From Prunus persica (Eukaryota; Streptophyta; Magnoliopsida; Rosales; Rosaceae): DNA of 64,000 bases. Under the pieces are notes generated by a model, which saw only the letters and a program-made list of their open reading frames with translations, had not been told where the DNA came from and did not search any database. Made by a program: the position numbers and the translations under genes. Shown here in pieces: positions 1 to 16,989 of this stretch. Where the stretch lies: contig NC_034013.1 in the NCBI RefSeq assembly GCF_000346465.2, positions 18,349,624 through 18,413,623 on the forward strand. Reading direction: 5' to 3'. Each line of letters starts with the position of its first letter. Positions within the stretch are counted from its first letter, which is position 1.

Positions 1-604
1 ATCATATAATCAAGACCCACCAATATCCTCTTCAAAACAAAAGAAATTAGTAAATTGTTAGAACTTCTGATCCCCAGACTACCAAGCAAACCAACCCATA
101 TTCATACAAGCGCTTAGCATAATCAATCTAATGCATAATTGATTCCTGAGTTAGGTTTCAATTTAAAAAACGAAGAGGAGCAGAAGAACCAGATACAAGA
201 CTGAAAGTGCGAGTTTTCTTCGCACTTGAGTCTCGAGTGATATATTTATGGGCCCTTTTTTATAGTTACGGAACAACAGATAAAAGAAGAAGAAGATAGA
301 AGTATTACCAGAGAAGAGAAGAGAAGAGAAGAGAAGGTTCCGGAGTGTCGACTCGTCTGCTGCACTGCTCTCTCTGTCACCGAGGGGATTGAAGAAAAGA
401 AAGTGAAAGTTGGGAGGTGAAAAAGAAAGAAAGAAAGGCCTTTAGTATAGGCTAAGGGGCCTGGCCAGTCCAACTCCAAGTAAGTAAAATGAAGATCAGA
501 AGCTATTGGGCCTGTAATGGGCCTGTATATCTGTCAAAAGCTACTGTTTTTGTCTTTGTAAAGCACTAGACTAGCAGAAGCGAGAGCACGTTAAGGAAGG
601 AAGA
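1..604. other. Intergenic, no gene recognised
   Basis: No open reading frame with a recognisable family was found. The stretch around 250-440 is rich in GAA/GAGA on the plus strand. It could be promoter or 5' UTR of the gene starting at 605, or of a divergent gene off the left edge, but nothing decides this. Confidence 0.5.
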
Positions 605-2272
605 ATGAGAAAGGAAGCAGAAGCACAAGTGGAATTGGCAAAAAAGAGATGCAGAGATGTGATCGACCGAATAGAGGGATTGCCAGCTTCCACCAAGATC
701 ACTGCTTCTTGCAGACGCACTCTTCTCAAATTGGCCCACTCCGAACTCACTTTCCTCTGCCGCTGTTGCTCCTCCACCGCCTCCTCTTCTTCCACTCCCC
801 TCAACCTCAGGTTTGCCCATTCCTTCCTTCTAACTTCTAAGATTTAATTCTAATGCACTCCTCCTAATAATAATAAAATATCTTCTTTATTTATTTATTT
901 ATAATTTACTGCTCCTTTTTTGCTTAGGGTATCTTATAATGAAATTGGAAATATAGGAGAAAAAGATATATATAAACAAATGAAATACAAGTTATCTGCT
1001 TTACTTACTACTTGTCGTGTCGTTGTAAATGTAAAGCGCATCAGCAATCAAACGAGTTGAGTTGAGTTGAGTTGAGTTCTTGTTTTGAATGAATGGCAGT
1101 GTCTGTCTTGTTTGTAAACTAAATAGTAAATAGTAATTTTGGCAGTGTCAATATCGGGCACCTCGAGGCAGTTGTTCACCTTCTCCAGCAGCCTTTCATC
1201 ACTGGTGTTTCCCGCGTTTGCAAGCCAATTCCTTTGTCAACTTTAGCCCCACATCCACATGGGCAGAAAACCGACCCTTGTCTTAAAATACATGTTGATA
1301 TAGTATGTACTCTCCATAGGAACCCTGTCTGGATTATTGTATCTGATAGGAACCCAAAATACATTAGTTGGAGTGGCAGCAGCTGCGGATCCCCTTACAA
1401 AAGGGATAAGAGTAAGGGCTTAAAATTGCGTATTCAGCAAGTCACTGCTGCTGCCCGGTCAGCCGTGGCACTGAAACCTTCCTCAGTTATTCTCTTCTTT
1501 TCAAACCGAAATGGACTTAGCAGCATTGTTTGCGATAAACTCAAAGATGAATTTGGGGCCACTGAGTTTCAATTGGATTTTCCTGTTTTAGATTTTAATT
1601 TTGATTTATCCAAGGAAGCAGGTGAATGGACTAATGTACTTGTTGCGAGAACATATCAAGAGGCTTGTGCATTCGAAATAAAGGTTAGTGATACAAGGAA
1701 CACTGTTTTAAGTTCAGAATCTGATGTGAAGGATTCAAGCCTGGGAGAGGCTGCTGATACTGAGAAAGATCCGTCCGACTCAACAGAGCACACAGAATTT
1801 TGCCGTGCTTTCTCTAATCTTATTTCAAGAATGGAATTCTACTCATTGTATCTAAAAAATGGGGAATCCGCTCAAGTTGGGAGTCTTCTGGGTCAAAGTG
1901 AACTTATAAACTTTGATACAACTGCCTTGATTGCTCTTGTATCAGGTATTAGTAATGGTGGCACTCCAAAACTTTTGGCTACTCCAGAAAGTGAATTGAG
2001 GCAGCGGTTTAAGGGTAACTACGAGTTTGTGATTGGACAGGTTAGTTCTTCCTGGTTGCACCTTTTGTTTGGAGTATTGGATATTTCTTTCCACATTGTT
2101 GGAGAGGTCCCAAGTTCGAATCCTCCCTCCCCCAATTCAGAAAAAAGGATATATTATTAAATATACTTAGCAAGCGTGATAATAGCAGTTATTATAGTAA
2201 AGTTTTACTGCTCAAATCTTTTGTTACATTTTATGCTACCTATAAAGAAATTAATAAGTAGAAGATCATATT

Positions 2273-2324
<52 letters not shown>

Positions 2325-4211
2325 CCTTATTCCTCTTTGCCCACGAGCAAAATGGTCAAGTATTAAGACTTGGCAGTATGTTAAAATGACAACTTTTAAG
2401 ATTTTATTCACCGGTTCCAATACATTGAACTTCTGTATTCTGTTGATTAATCTTTTCCTAAAATGTTTCTTGTGGTAAAAACTACTGTGCTGACTCCCAA
2501 GGTTTGTTTATCTTCAACCATTTTTTTTTTCTTCTTGAAAAAAATATTGGCCTTTTAATAGATTTAGTTTACATTAACATCCCGGGTACGGTTTCTTGAT
2601 CTTCTGCCAGGTGATGTCTGAAATTCAGAATCCAATTCTTGTTGAATTTGGTCGCACAATATCTGGGAAGAGAGTCATAATCTGTGAAAGTGTTCGTTCA
2701 GAGTTCAAAGAGTTAGTATTGATGTGTGGAGGGCCCAATGAGAAGTTGAGAGCTAGTCAGTTACTGAATTGTCTTACGTGAGTTTTTGACCAGTTTTTTC
2801 TTTTTAACTTCTTTGAATTTTTTTTTTTATCTGCATTAATTTCAAAGGGAAATAAACAGTGACATGATAGAGAGAGAAAAAAAAAAACTAAACTAGTCAA
2901 AGTTGAGCATATGATCTACAAGGTCTGCTTTAATTGCATTGTGTGTAGTTATTCTATTTCGTACGACGTTGTTCTTTAAGTTAAAGCAACATGGTTATTT
3001 TATTTTGTGGTTCACATTTAAAGATGTTCTAATACAAAATAGTTTAGTGATGTCCTTCACAACAAACTCTTTTACCCACCTTTAAGTTTTAACCGTTTAC
3101 CAGAGGACCAAAAATAGCTCAGTGAGGACCAGTGGGACTAGCAGCTGACCACAGTAAATGATTGCTGGGAAGGAGGGAAAACCATAAAACCCCCATTGAT
3201 GAGGACAGATTTGGCCAATTTGGGTTTCCTCAGAAGTTTGCTGAATTTTCTTATTTATTATTGTCAGGGTTAATTTCTCCCAAGGGTTACTTATGTCCTA
3301 CCTCTGGCCCCTGCGGCCCTGCCTTTGCAACCTCCTTCAGTTAGTAGTTGTCGTTCTTTTGGGCTTTCTGTGCATGTGTGTTGTCTCTAGTATACTTATT
3401 TCTTAGAACTTCAAAAAATTTCACTGATATAATTCGCCTTAGGTTGCAGAATGCTTCAACTTAATTGGTGAGTTAATCTTGGATTCATGATTTAGGTGAC
3501 CTTCTTAGATTGCATTTGGAGAATTACACTTACATATTTGCTTCCAAGGTTGGTAAAGTATGTAGATTCTGTTCCCCTCAGTGTAGGACATTAAGCATAT
3601 CTATAGGGCTTTTTTTCTTCTTCTATATATGTAGGAAACGAAAAAAATTGTAGAAATAGGGAAACAAGCACAGTAGACATTTGTGAGAACCAACCAACCC
3701 TAGTCTGCAATGTGCATTAAGTCCAAACAGGGTTAAGCCTGTCCGAAAAAATTTGAGTTTCATTGACATTCTGTTTGATCTGTTTGATGATTTTTGCTCC
3801 CTTATATATCTATGGTTAATCGTGGTTTAAATATGAGTGGTGATTTGCCCACTCCAATTGTATCCACTTACACTCCATTTTATAACTAAAAAAGGAGTGT
3901 TAGTGGATAAAATTGGAGTGGGGAAATCATTACCCTTAAATTTATATGTATATATAAAAAAAATTGTATTATCCTGCACTAATAACCTTTAGGACTGGTA
4001 TAGGGTTGTTCCTGATAGTCCTTCTGAACGCATGATGAACCTTCCAACCACTAGAAAACTGGCTTTGAAGAATAAGGTTGTTTTTGGTACTGGTGATTAC
4101 TGGTGTGCTCCAACTGTAACGGCAAATATGGCATTTGTGAGAGCAATTTCACAAACTGGGATGTCCTTGTTTACCATTGAGCACAGACCTCGCGCTTTGA
4201 CTGGTGATTAG
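605..4211 (+). CDS. DUF1308 / UPF0415 (C7orf25-like) protein, 4 exons
   Basis: Exons by splice site and phase: 605-810, 1146-2040, 2611-2777, 4004-4211, giving 491 codons before the TAG. The N-terminus (MRKEAEAQVELAKKR) is a charged helix. Exon 2 starts with the family block NIGHLEAVVHLLQQP and continues with HVDIVCTL and WIIVSDRNPKYISW. The last exon holds the conserved C-terminal block VVFGTGDYW, TANMAFVRAISQTG and HRPRALTGD just before the stop. These match my memory of the eukaryotic C7orf25/DUF1308 family, whose molecular function is not established. The ATG at 605 is the first in the frame and fits the family N-terminus. All four junctions use GT-AG and keep frame, so the gene looks intact. 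Intron 2 carries a CT microsatellite, and a reading frame that runs past 2040 is intron read-through. Confidence 0.85.
2274..2322. repeat. (CT)n microsatellite
   Basis: About 24 uninterrupted CT units in intron 2 of the DUF1308 gene, seen directly. Confidence 0.95.
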
Positions 4212-5234
4212 TTCTATGTTGTCCTCAGATTAAGAAGTGAAGCATGCTCCCATGGATGGTGATATCAGGTATAGTTAATCCATGTTAACAATTGAAGTGA
4301 TTGAATATGTATCTACATTCATTAATAGCTACCTTTACACTTATAGAGAAACAAGCAAACACATTATCCATTCTAACTGTTACATCAAATGTGTGTTGAA
4401 ACTGATTATAGGAATATCCTCTAAACAAATGTACATCTAGAGTTTTGTGAGAGTAATGGTTGGTTGCAAGGGTATGCAACTTTTGATGAATTGTTTCCTT
4501 CAGTCTGCAATGTGGCTTAATTTAATTTCACACATAATTGTGGCTGCTAGTAGTAAACAGATTCTTGAAGAAATGAAGTCCTGCAAATAATACAATGAAG
4601 AACCCAAGTTTCATATGGGAATGGGCAATGGTTTATGGAATGACTGAGTGGCTGCTTCTTGCTATATTGGGGTTTGATCTATGATGAGCTATTCCAGAGA
4701 ACGTAAAAAAGAAAATTCATTATTTCCTCTGTAGGTCATTGAGGGGTTTGAAGATCTGCTTGAATTTGGGGGGTGGCATTTTTGTCAAACGGGACCTGCT
4801 GGATCAGCTGAGACTTGAACTGATCAGAACACCTGGTGGTTTGTGGCGCCCATATGTTCCAGTCGTTTGGGTACATCTAGGAGACGGTGGGTTCTCTGAT
4901 CTTTCTAGTTATAAAACTCAAATTATTGACGGACATGCCACTGTCATGTAAACCCTATAATAATGTAGGCTTGTAAAACAGTTTTTATAAGATGTTGCTT
5001 TAGCCACACGGTATTGTGATTTTCATGCATTCGAGGATTCTCATCTTACTACAAGATTAAAAGGAGAGCAATGTGGAAAACAATCAAATTCAAACCTTCC
5101 ATCTCAAAAACAAAAAGGAAAAAGAAATAAAGAAAGAAATGCAATAAAGAGAAGGGAAGGGGATTAAAACAGGTCCCATCCCATCTCCAAAATTGTAGAC
5201 AGACAGACACAAACTTGATGCCGGATTAATTCAA
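4212..5234. other. 3' flank of DUF1308 gene; unrecognised 70-codon frame
   Basis: This stretch contains the 3' UTR and the space before the convergent NHL gene. A 70-codon open frame at 4739-4951 follows an acceptor-like site (ttcctctgtag at about 4725-4735), but its product resembles nothing I know. A second frame across the same bases is equally readable, so it is not called as a gene. The rest is AT-rich with no recognised content. Confidence 0.4.
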
Positions 5235-6092
5235 TCAAAGCTTCAATCTAAATCTACAATTATTAGCTTTAATGCTAATCAAGTTATTAGCAGTTAAGCT
5301 ATCCACCACCAACAAGCATTCCCCCAAGATCCTTACCTTCCTGAGCTTCAATCTCCCGAGTTGGATTGCTACGGGTGCATCAACCTTAAGATCCAAGGGG
5401 ATGCGTCCGGTTTGTTGTTGCTGTTGCAGTGCATTCATCAAAGTGTTTCCGTACTGTGTTTGGCCGGTCAAGGCCACGTTGAGTAGTGTTTTGTTCTGGT
5501 GACCTTGGTAAAACTTTGGCAGTGTCCCTTGGCAAAGCTTCATGTTTGTATACCACACGCTCAACCGGCCACCTTGCTCGTAGTGAATTCCGATCTTTTT
5601 ATTTGGGTTATTGGCTGTTATCTTCACGTCAAATTTAGCATATAGAGTCATGTCCAAATTGAGCCTTAGATCGCTTATTTTCAAGCTATCAACCGAGTAA
5701 TTTGGAAGTTTTGGATGGAAGATAAGGTAGAGAAGGCCAGCAGTGGCTCCTATTATGATGAATACAAAGACAAGGATGCCTATTGTGCAATACATGCACC
5801 TGCTCCAACAAGTACATGAACATGTGCTTGTGCTTCTCTTTAAATTTGTTGGTGGCTTCTTCGCATGGATATTAACCGGAAGGCTACTACGTGCTTGTAT
5901 TTGTAAAGGGTGATGCTCCTGCTGATCAATCTCCTCTTTCTGATCTTTATCAAACTTTTCTTTCTCTGTTGTTGTTGTTATTGATGAACCGTGCCGGTGT
6001 CCCTGTGGCTGTGGCACTGCCAGAGGCGCAGACACGGTGGTGGGTGGCGCTTCCACATCCCCAGCAGGATGAACTCTCTGATGATCACCCAT
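5235..6092 (-). CDS. NDR1/HIN1-like (NHL) LEA_2-domain membrane protein
   Basis: Single exon, 285 aa. Residues 1-95 are a hydrophilic cytosolic tail rich in His, Gln, Pro and charged residues, ending in a Cys-rich stretch (CSCTCWSRCMYC). A strong membrane segment follows at about 102-125 (IGILVFVFIIIGATAGLLYL). The rest, about 130-285, is an LEA_2/NHL domain with the family motif NPNKKIGIHYE at about 162-172 and an N-glycosylation site (NKT). Proteins of this family sit in the plasma membrane with the LEA_2 domain outside, and several act in pathogen response; that role is family knowledge, not shown here. Single-exon structure and length fit the family. The 5' part uses many simple codon repeats (ACA/ACAACA), and a CAG run encodes a short poly-Gln. 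Confidence 0.9.
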   Translation of the reverse strand: MGDHQRVHPAGDVEAPPTTVSAPLAVPQPQGHRHGSSITTTTEKEKFDKDQKEEIDQQEHHPLQIQARSSLPVNIHAKKPPTNLKRSTSTCSCTCWSRCMYCTIGILVFVFIIIGATAGLLYLIFHPKLPNYSVDSLKISDLRLNLDMTLYAKFDVKITANNPNKKIGIHYEQGGRLSVWYTNMKLCQGTLPKFYQGHQNKTLLNVALTGQTQYGNTLMNALQQQQQTGRIPLDLKVDAPVAIQLGRLKLRKVRILGECLLVVDSLTANNLISIKANNCRFRLKL

Positions 6093-7043
6093 CTCTCTCT
6101 GTTATTTTAAATAGCTCTCACTCACAACTAACTGCGATCATGGATGATATTGATAGTAGTCTAGATAGATAGAGTAACTGAGAAAGCATTCTTAGTAACT
6201 CATGGATATAAATAGAGATTTTGAAAGTTTGAATTAACATTTCCTTCCTAATAGCATTTGCGTATGTGTTCTGCTTCCTTCCTAGGATTAGGATAGGACC
6301 TTTTTGGGAGAAAAACCAGAAAGGTTTGAACTGATTACCATCCTCACCTACTCACAACAACAAATGCAACACCAGGTACCGTATATCATTATCATACATG
6401 TGATATGGTATGGTAGTTCAGCTAAGTTATAACAAGAAAGAAGCATACACTTAACACATACTTGAACTACCACATTTCCTTGTCTGTTATAAAAGCTCTA
6501 GTTTTGAGACACTTGCAACTTAACGTGCTCCTACGAAATTCCAGCAGTTAGCTAGCAAAAGCAAACACTTAAAAATTGAATAAGAGAGAGATTGAATTTG
6601 AACCCATATATCTTTTTATTATTATTATTATTTATCAAAAGAAATAGCGTTCCCCTTCTGAACTTTAATTTGGATTTAATTAAAAGGCTTAAATGTCAAA
6701 ATGGTCCTTGTGTTTTACCATGTTGGCCAATTTAGTTCATGTGTTTTCAATTTAGCCAATTTAATCCCATATTTAGCATTATTAGCCCATATAGTCCAAT
6801 CCGTTAAGTTTACCGTTAAATAAACATTATACACCTTTTTTTTTGTCCTTTAAAAACCTATAAACCTTTTTGAAATTAATAAAAAATTGAATTAACTTAA
6901 AGACATTAAAACATAACATTTGAAGGAAAAAAAAAATGTTATTTGCCTTCGTTTCTTAGTTTTTCCATAAAAAGAAATCATGTGCTGGGCACATGTCACC
7001 ATTTCCAAGGGTGTGGTAGTCATTTTACATCATAAACACCAAC
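6093..7043. other. Intergenic, upstream of NHL gene
   Basis: This contains the NHL promoter region (TATA-like tatttata on the minus strand near 6200). Around 6690-6850 there is a low-complexity stretch of a kind often found at ends of plant repeats, which I cannot assign to a family. No gene seen. Confidence 0.4.
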
Positions 7044-7184
7044 AGGGTCTAGCCGAGTGGAAAATGGTCTTGACTTGCAGCATAGGTCACAGGATCAAAC
7101 CCCCATGGCATCATTTGTGTGGGTGTCTATGAGAAATCTTCCTCCCCTCTAATTTAGACTATCGCTTGTACTTAACAAAAAAAA
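7044..7184 (+). mobile_element. tRNA-derived SINE (Au-like)
   Basis: An RNA polymerase III A box TAGCCGAGTGG lies at 7050-7060 and a B-box-like GGATCAAACCC at 7092-7102, with spacing typical of tRNA-derived SINEs. Downstream comes a pyrimidine-rich body with tttagactatcgcttgta and then an A-run at 7176-7184. The body resembles plant Au-type SINEs as I remember them. Target duplications are not clear, so the left end is approximate. Confidence 0.6.
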
Positions 7185-7557
7185 GTGAAAAGGAATCTCT
7201 CTCTCATGTTAATTTGATACTTTAAACCATATGAGTTTTGTTCACCCATCAAACACGTTGCACGTATGACCAAGAAGATTGAATTAAATCTGTCTTCTCA
7301 AATCCCATAGAATGCTAGTGTAGATGCCCATAAGTACTTTAAGAATAGTTTTAACATAGTAACAAACAAGTAATACGGCGGGTTATGTGAGATAGGCTTG
7401 AGCTTCCAGTAGATTGCCCACAGATAATCCTACTCCATAAATATCCACTTTCAGAATTCAGATGAAACTTACTTTATTTTATCAGAACAATATGGTACAA
7501 TTAACTCTCTCACGTGTATCCAGGCAAGGCAACTTCAATATGACAGAAAAAGAGAAA

Positions 7558-12023
<4,466 letters not shown>

Positions 12024-13012
12024 TTGCATTTGCTGCGCAAAGCTTGTCTTCCTGAATTAATATTCCGAAGACAAGACAGACAGACAGCGAACAATCAACA
12101 AAGAAGAACCAGACGAGGGAGACGACGAGGTTGGCTGGAGTGAGGGAGCAAAGCAATTGTCTTTAGACTCTCCCCTCTTTACAAGTCAACAAATAATCTG
12201 TAGCTGTGGTCTCTACAAAAGCGGGGTTGGTGGGTAAAGGTTTTCTTCACCTAACCGTTGCATAGGGGGGATAGGCTGTCTTTTACCGGACACTCCACTC
12301 CACCTTGTTTTTCTTCTTAAATAAAAAAAATAAAAAAAATCAGGTACTAGAATTTGAGACATCTCATTCAACAACATTGGAATTGGAAACAAAAGTACTG
12401 TTAAAATGTGACAATGTTTTAGTTTGAGTTTGGATGATCGAATAATGAAAATAAATTTTAGTTCTATGTGCACAAAAATATTGGCGACTGGATTTTATTC
12501 TAAATTACATTATTCATTAAGTAATTCCTTTTATTATTGGGTTGGTAGCCGTTCGCAAGGCACCTTTGCACTGCGTATCATATCATCAAGGAGAATATGA
12601 AGAAGGGATTACGAAATGCAAGTGCAAGACAGACTAACAACTCCGACAAGACAGACAGATTCTAGCCATACTCTATAGACACCAATCAAAACGATTTAGA
12701 GAGTTGGGGAAGCAAAGGTTGGTGACTGACTGGTGAGTAGAATTTATCCAATTCCTGCATCATATTTCTCTGACTCGAACAAGTTAAAAAGAAGAAATGT
12801 AACAAAAGTTTGATTCCAAAATTGAAGCATTCTCTTCTCTTCTGGCATGGCATCACACAAAACTGAAACTAAAAGAGATGAATACAGGCCACAACTTGAG
12901 GGCTTTCCTTTCTTTTTATGAATACAGGTCAATGAAAGTGAATTACATGACCATTTATGATTGAACTTGTATTGGTTATGAATTACCCATTGATCATTTC
13001 CCCCCTCAACTA
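12024..13012. other. Intergenic between ADH-like and methyltransferase genes
   Basis: Holds the ADH-like promoter and 5' UTR and the 3' end of the next minus-strand gene. No other coding sequence, RNA gene or repeat recognised. Confidence 0.5.
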
Positions 13013-16000
13013 TCACTTCTTGACGAGAACATACAAAACAACACGACTGCTGCAATAGTCCGGATGCCATTGTCTTTGGTCCAAACGCCCAATTACAAAA
13101 TCCTTCATTGCGCACTCTAAGAAGTATTCAAGGACAGCATCTGCAGTAGGAAGTAGAATTTGAGTACACTACAGAAAAAGGACATTCAAATAATATAAAA
13201 GGCAATTATTACCATTTCGAAGTTCTCCAGCCAAAAAGATTGTTGTTTCACCTCCACAGAGTTGCCGCAGTGTAGACAGCAAATCCAAAACTGCTCCCTC
13301 GCTATAGATTACATCAGAACCTAGCACTGGAATAACATTTTGGTAAAAATACAACTTTAACAAAATTTGGTTTTGAGTATTGATACTATTCAATAGCACT
13401 TTGACCTAAAAAGAAAGAACATCAAATGACATGAGATTGATTCTTGTCTCAAAGCATTCAAATCCAGGTTCATTACTATGATCAAGAAATGAGCAGTGGA
13501 GCATGCAGTAAACTAAGACGACTTTTGGCGTACCATAGAGATGCTGTCATGTAAGAGAATGCAACGAAGATACCAATTTTTTCTCACAAAATACAAAAGC
13601 TGCTCCTACCACTTACCATAGAAAGGAATATGCCTTTATGCTATAAGTACTTGATGACAGAATCCTCAATGATTCAACTACCCTTTGGGTATTCTAAGAG
13701 AGGCTATTATGCTTTAGCATTCGAAATCATGCTTGGATTAAGACAATTTCGAATTTGATTCTAGAACAGATAACTCTCAGTTGGACTTTTACAAAAGTTT
13801 TTGCCGTCAAAATGTGTCCCATTTTGCAAGAGGTTTTTCTCTCTGTTTTTTTTTCTTCTCCAATTTGGTAACTTTTTTTATTAACAATTAACCATCCAAG
13901 ATTTGATGTGCCGCACTGCAAGGGAAATAGTACATGTTGCTGCTCTATAGGAGAGAACCAACATATTACCAACATCAGGTGGAGGTTCTGTCAGTTCCAG
14001 GTCAGGATCATCTCCCCATATGAATTCCATCACTTTTGCTGAACCTCGCATATCTTCATGTCTCAGATTGACTTCAATATTCTTTCTCAGTAGTCTGAGT
14101 CTATCAGGAAGATCTGTGAGGACAACTTGACCACCTAGAAGAGCTGCAATGCAGCTGGAAGAAAAAGGAAGAAGAAAAGAAAGATAGCATACAGCAAGTA
14201 AGAGAACCATTATTTCAGCCTGGCATATAAATTAGAAACTCAAGCCAAAATTCAGATTTATGTTTTCATGGGGGTAGGCATATAAATGTTAACTCAAGTG
14301 TATCTTGTTAGCATGGCCTATCAATCAACCCAAACTGCACACAAGTAGAGTTCTGTTGGATAAGGTGATCTAACAGTACAGGCTTCAAATTCTACCCATT
14401 CAAAAGCTAGTCTAATAATAGAAAGTACTGATAGAACAGTCCAGTTAGACGTTCTAGCATATGAAATATTTTCTGACAGAAATTAGAGAACAAAAAAAGA
14501 TAGATGTAAAGAAAGTGATTGTAATTATAATTACCCGACTAATCCACAGCCAGAGCCCAATTCAACAACTTTCTTGCCTTGAAGAAGTAGCAACTCTGAG
14601 TCCGAAGCATGCTCTAGAAACTTCCCCAATATAACTCCACTGTCCCACATGACAGCACCAGTTACTCCAGGTGTGCTCTACAGTTCAATAAGTTAAATTA
14701 TTCAAGAAAAATTTGAATAAACATTGAGAATTCTAGAAGGTTAAAGAACTTAAAAGTGAGTGGGATGTGATGATGGTGGAAGCTTTAAAATTCATTCAAT
14801 CAAAATCTATTCTGATGCAACCATCTAATCCTCTGGAAAAAAAAAAAAACAGATGTTGGAGGGCACCAAAAAAGGATTGGTCTTTATATTGCATCTGTAT
14901 ACCACAACAAAATTAAAGCACATCTTCATTTATTTAGGGTTTTTTATTTATTTATAACAATGACCCTCATTGGCATTGTTTTTCTGCTGCATTCTAATAT
15001 GTAAACTGCAAGACACTTTCCAGTTGCCCATCTTACTTGATAACAGTAACAGTAAGCCAAGACTCTTTATTCCTTTCTTTAGTTTTATGATAACCTGCAG
15101 CTAAGTTTCGAAAAAGGTTGTGCCCCATCATAACATGGTACTACAGATAGTCCAACACTTCTGCATTACAATATTCACACATTCAGTCTAAATAACTCAT
15201 TATAAAAGATTATGTCAGCAGCCTTTGATCCTGTAGATGTCATAGCCACTGGGCATACTACCTTCCCTATCATGGTCAAGCAATGCTTCATGCTGCTGAC
15301 TATTATGTAACGCTACCAAAACTTCACTCTTTATTATCAGATACATGCGGATGAGCACTCTAGACACTACAATGGGTCTAATGTCATCTAGTTTTATTGC
15401 ACATGCTTCCACTTAATCGAGAAGCTCTATAATGTGCTCTTCCCGTTGACATAGAAGCATGGTGCCACCAAGTACTACCAGTATTTAACTGTCAAGGGGA
15501 AAAGAATCCAACCTGCCACAACATCACACCTGTAGCCCCATCAATGTATTTCTTCTTTAATTGCTTCTCATTTCTCAGCTAGGTATTGAATTTCATCTCA
15601 AGCTCGGAACAATATTACTGTTGAACTAACATTCAAGTGTATAGGTCACAGGATTGGGAGCATAACGGAATGCATACCTACCGCAAAATGTGGCACACAG
15701 GTTACGCGTTTTACAGCTCGTAATGAAAGCTGTCTCCAAGTCATGAAATTGTCAGCGGTTTATATAGGCTTACCTTGTGCACCCCAAGAACTTCAAAATC
15801 TATGAAATTTCCATACTAGGTTTTATATTCTAGTATTTAAAAATGGAAACTCGGTTTGACTTTTTATCTTTATTAATCAAAGGCAAGGTACAGGGACTCT
15901 CAAGTAATGAAAAGTAATTTCATAAAACTCTATATTGGTGTTTTGGCATGGAAGTATACATTTCTCCCAGCCATAGTTTACCTCTGTGGCCCAGAAGTCA

Positions 16001-16704
16001 TCAATCATACTTTTTCTCCCAGCCCCATAATGACTGGGGAAAACAAATATTTGTTTCCAGAAACTAGCTACAACAGTAAGTAATAAAGCGTCCGGATTTT
16101 TACTAGGTAGATTTCTTCTTATACTTCTTTCTATCTACGTATCTAGAATGCTATTTTGCTATTTTTTTAGCTTTCAAGAAGTCTAGGTCACACTGAAACA
16201 AGCATTGAAATATTTGAATGGTAAATTAAAATAATTGTAGAAAGACAAGCAAAAAAAAAATATAGATACCAAAGAAGAAGGGGACTGGAAAATGGCGAGT
16301 GAGTGACCACAGACATCGAGTTTCAGTTGAAGAGAAGACTGAGAAACGAATGCGTTTGGTTTGGAGAGAGTTGGCTGTTGCATTCCCCACAGCAGCATTA
16401 TCTCCTCTGAAGCTGCGGTAGCAGCAAATGAATCCAATTCTTCTTCTTCTTCTTCCTCCTCTTGTTCTGCTTTCACCCTCAGCAGCCTAACCATACCTTT
16501 GTAGGATCCCAACGTAACCATTCTTTCCTTCTCTTCTTCTTTTTCTTCTTCCAATACTATTTCTTCTGTGGCCATGACTACGGGACTAGAGGCCTTCGTG
16601 GTGGAAATGGAATTGGGAATTAATAATGGGATTTTAGGAGAAGCAACTTTTACAGCCCCAAGAGAGCTCCTCTGAGGAATTCTACCATTGACTTTGTTAC
16701 TCAT
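13013..16704 (-). CDS. METTL21-type (Methyltransf_16) protein-lysine methyltransferase, 5 exons
   Basis: Exons (minus strand): 16704-16270, 14677-14535, 14154-13970, 13326-13213, 13140-13013, giving 334 aa in consistent phase. Residues 1-145 are a plant-type extension with a Glu-rich stretch (about residues 52-92, including EEEEEEEE, encoded by a TTC/TCC repeat on the plus strand). The SAM-dependent core begins with GAVMWDSGVILGKFL. Motif I VELGSGCGLVG follows at about 182-192, then acidic motif II VVLTDLP, then GSDVIYSE at about 257-264, which stands at the family's D-x-x-Y position. This architecture marks the METTL21 group, which methylates lysines of chaperones, VCP or elongation factors. 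Which protein is the target here cannot be read from sequence. The third phase-1 junction produces an intact frame through the last exon, ending SSRVVLYVLVKK. Confidence 0.85.
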
Positions 16705-16781
16705 AAGCTAATCTTGGCCGTCCCGCACAACCAACGGTTAGGCTTATAACAAACCGGATTATTATACGCTACCTATGCTTA
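16705..16781. other. Promoter-proximal flank of methyltransferase gene
   Basis: Short upstream region. It ends in the left copy of the 10-bp target duplication CCTATGCTTA (16772-16781). Confidence 0.6.
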
Positions 16782-16964
16782 CAGTCCTGATCTCTTGGAC
16801 TACAGGGGTCCAAGAAATTTGTGGTCACTCACCGTTGGATGTAAATTCAACGGTTCACTCACTCTTGCACTCATTTTAAAAAACTTTTTTCAACCATTGG
16901 ATTAATATCCAACGGTGGGTGACCACAATCTCTTGGACTCCTGTGGTCCAAGAGATCGGGACTG
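16782..16964. mobile_element. Mutator-like MITE, 183 bp, 10-bp TSD
   Basis: Terminal inverted repeats of about 60 bp start CAGTCCTGATCTCTTGGAC on the left and CAGTCCCGATCTCTTGGAC read inward from the right. They run through GTGGTCACTCACCGTTGGA. An identical direct repeat CCTATGCTTA flanks both sides (16772-16781 and 16965-16974). A 9-10 bp duplication with long TIRs fits non-autonomous Mutator-like elements. It has no coding capacity. Confidence 0.85.
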
Positions 16965-16989
16965 CCTATGCTTATACTTATATTTAGTT

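Noticed and set aside
2090..2140. B-box-like AGTTCGAATCC, possible tRNA or SINE in intron 2 of the DUF1308 gene
   Set aside because: No A box at the right spacing and no cloverleaf could be drawn; too little for a tRNA or SINE call.
1234..2160. 308-codon single-exon gene
   Set aside because: It is exon 2 of the DUF1308 gene plus read-through into intron 2 after the donor at 2041.
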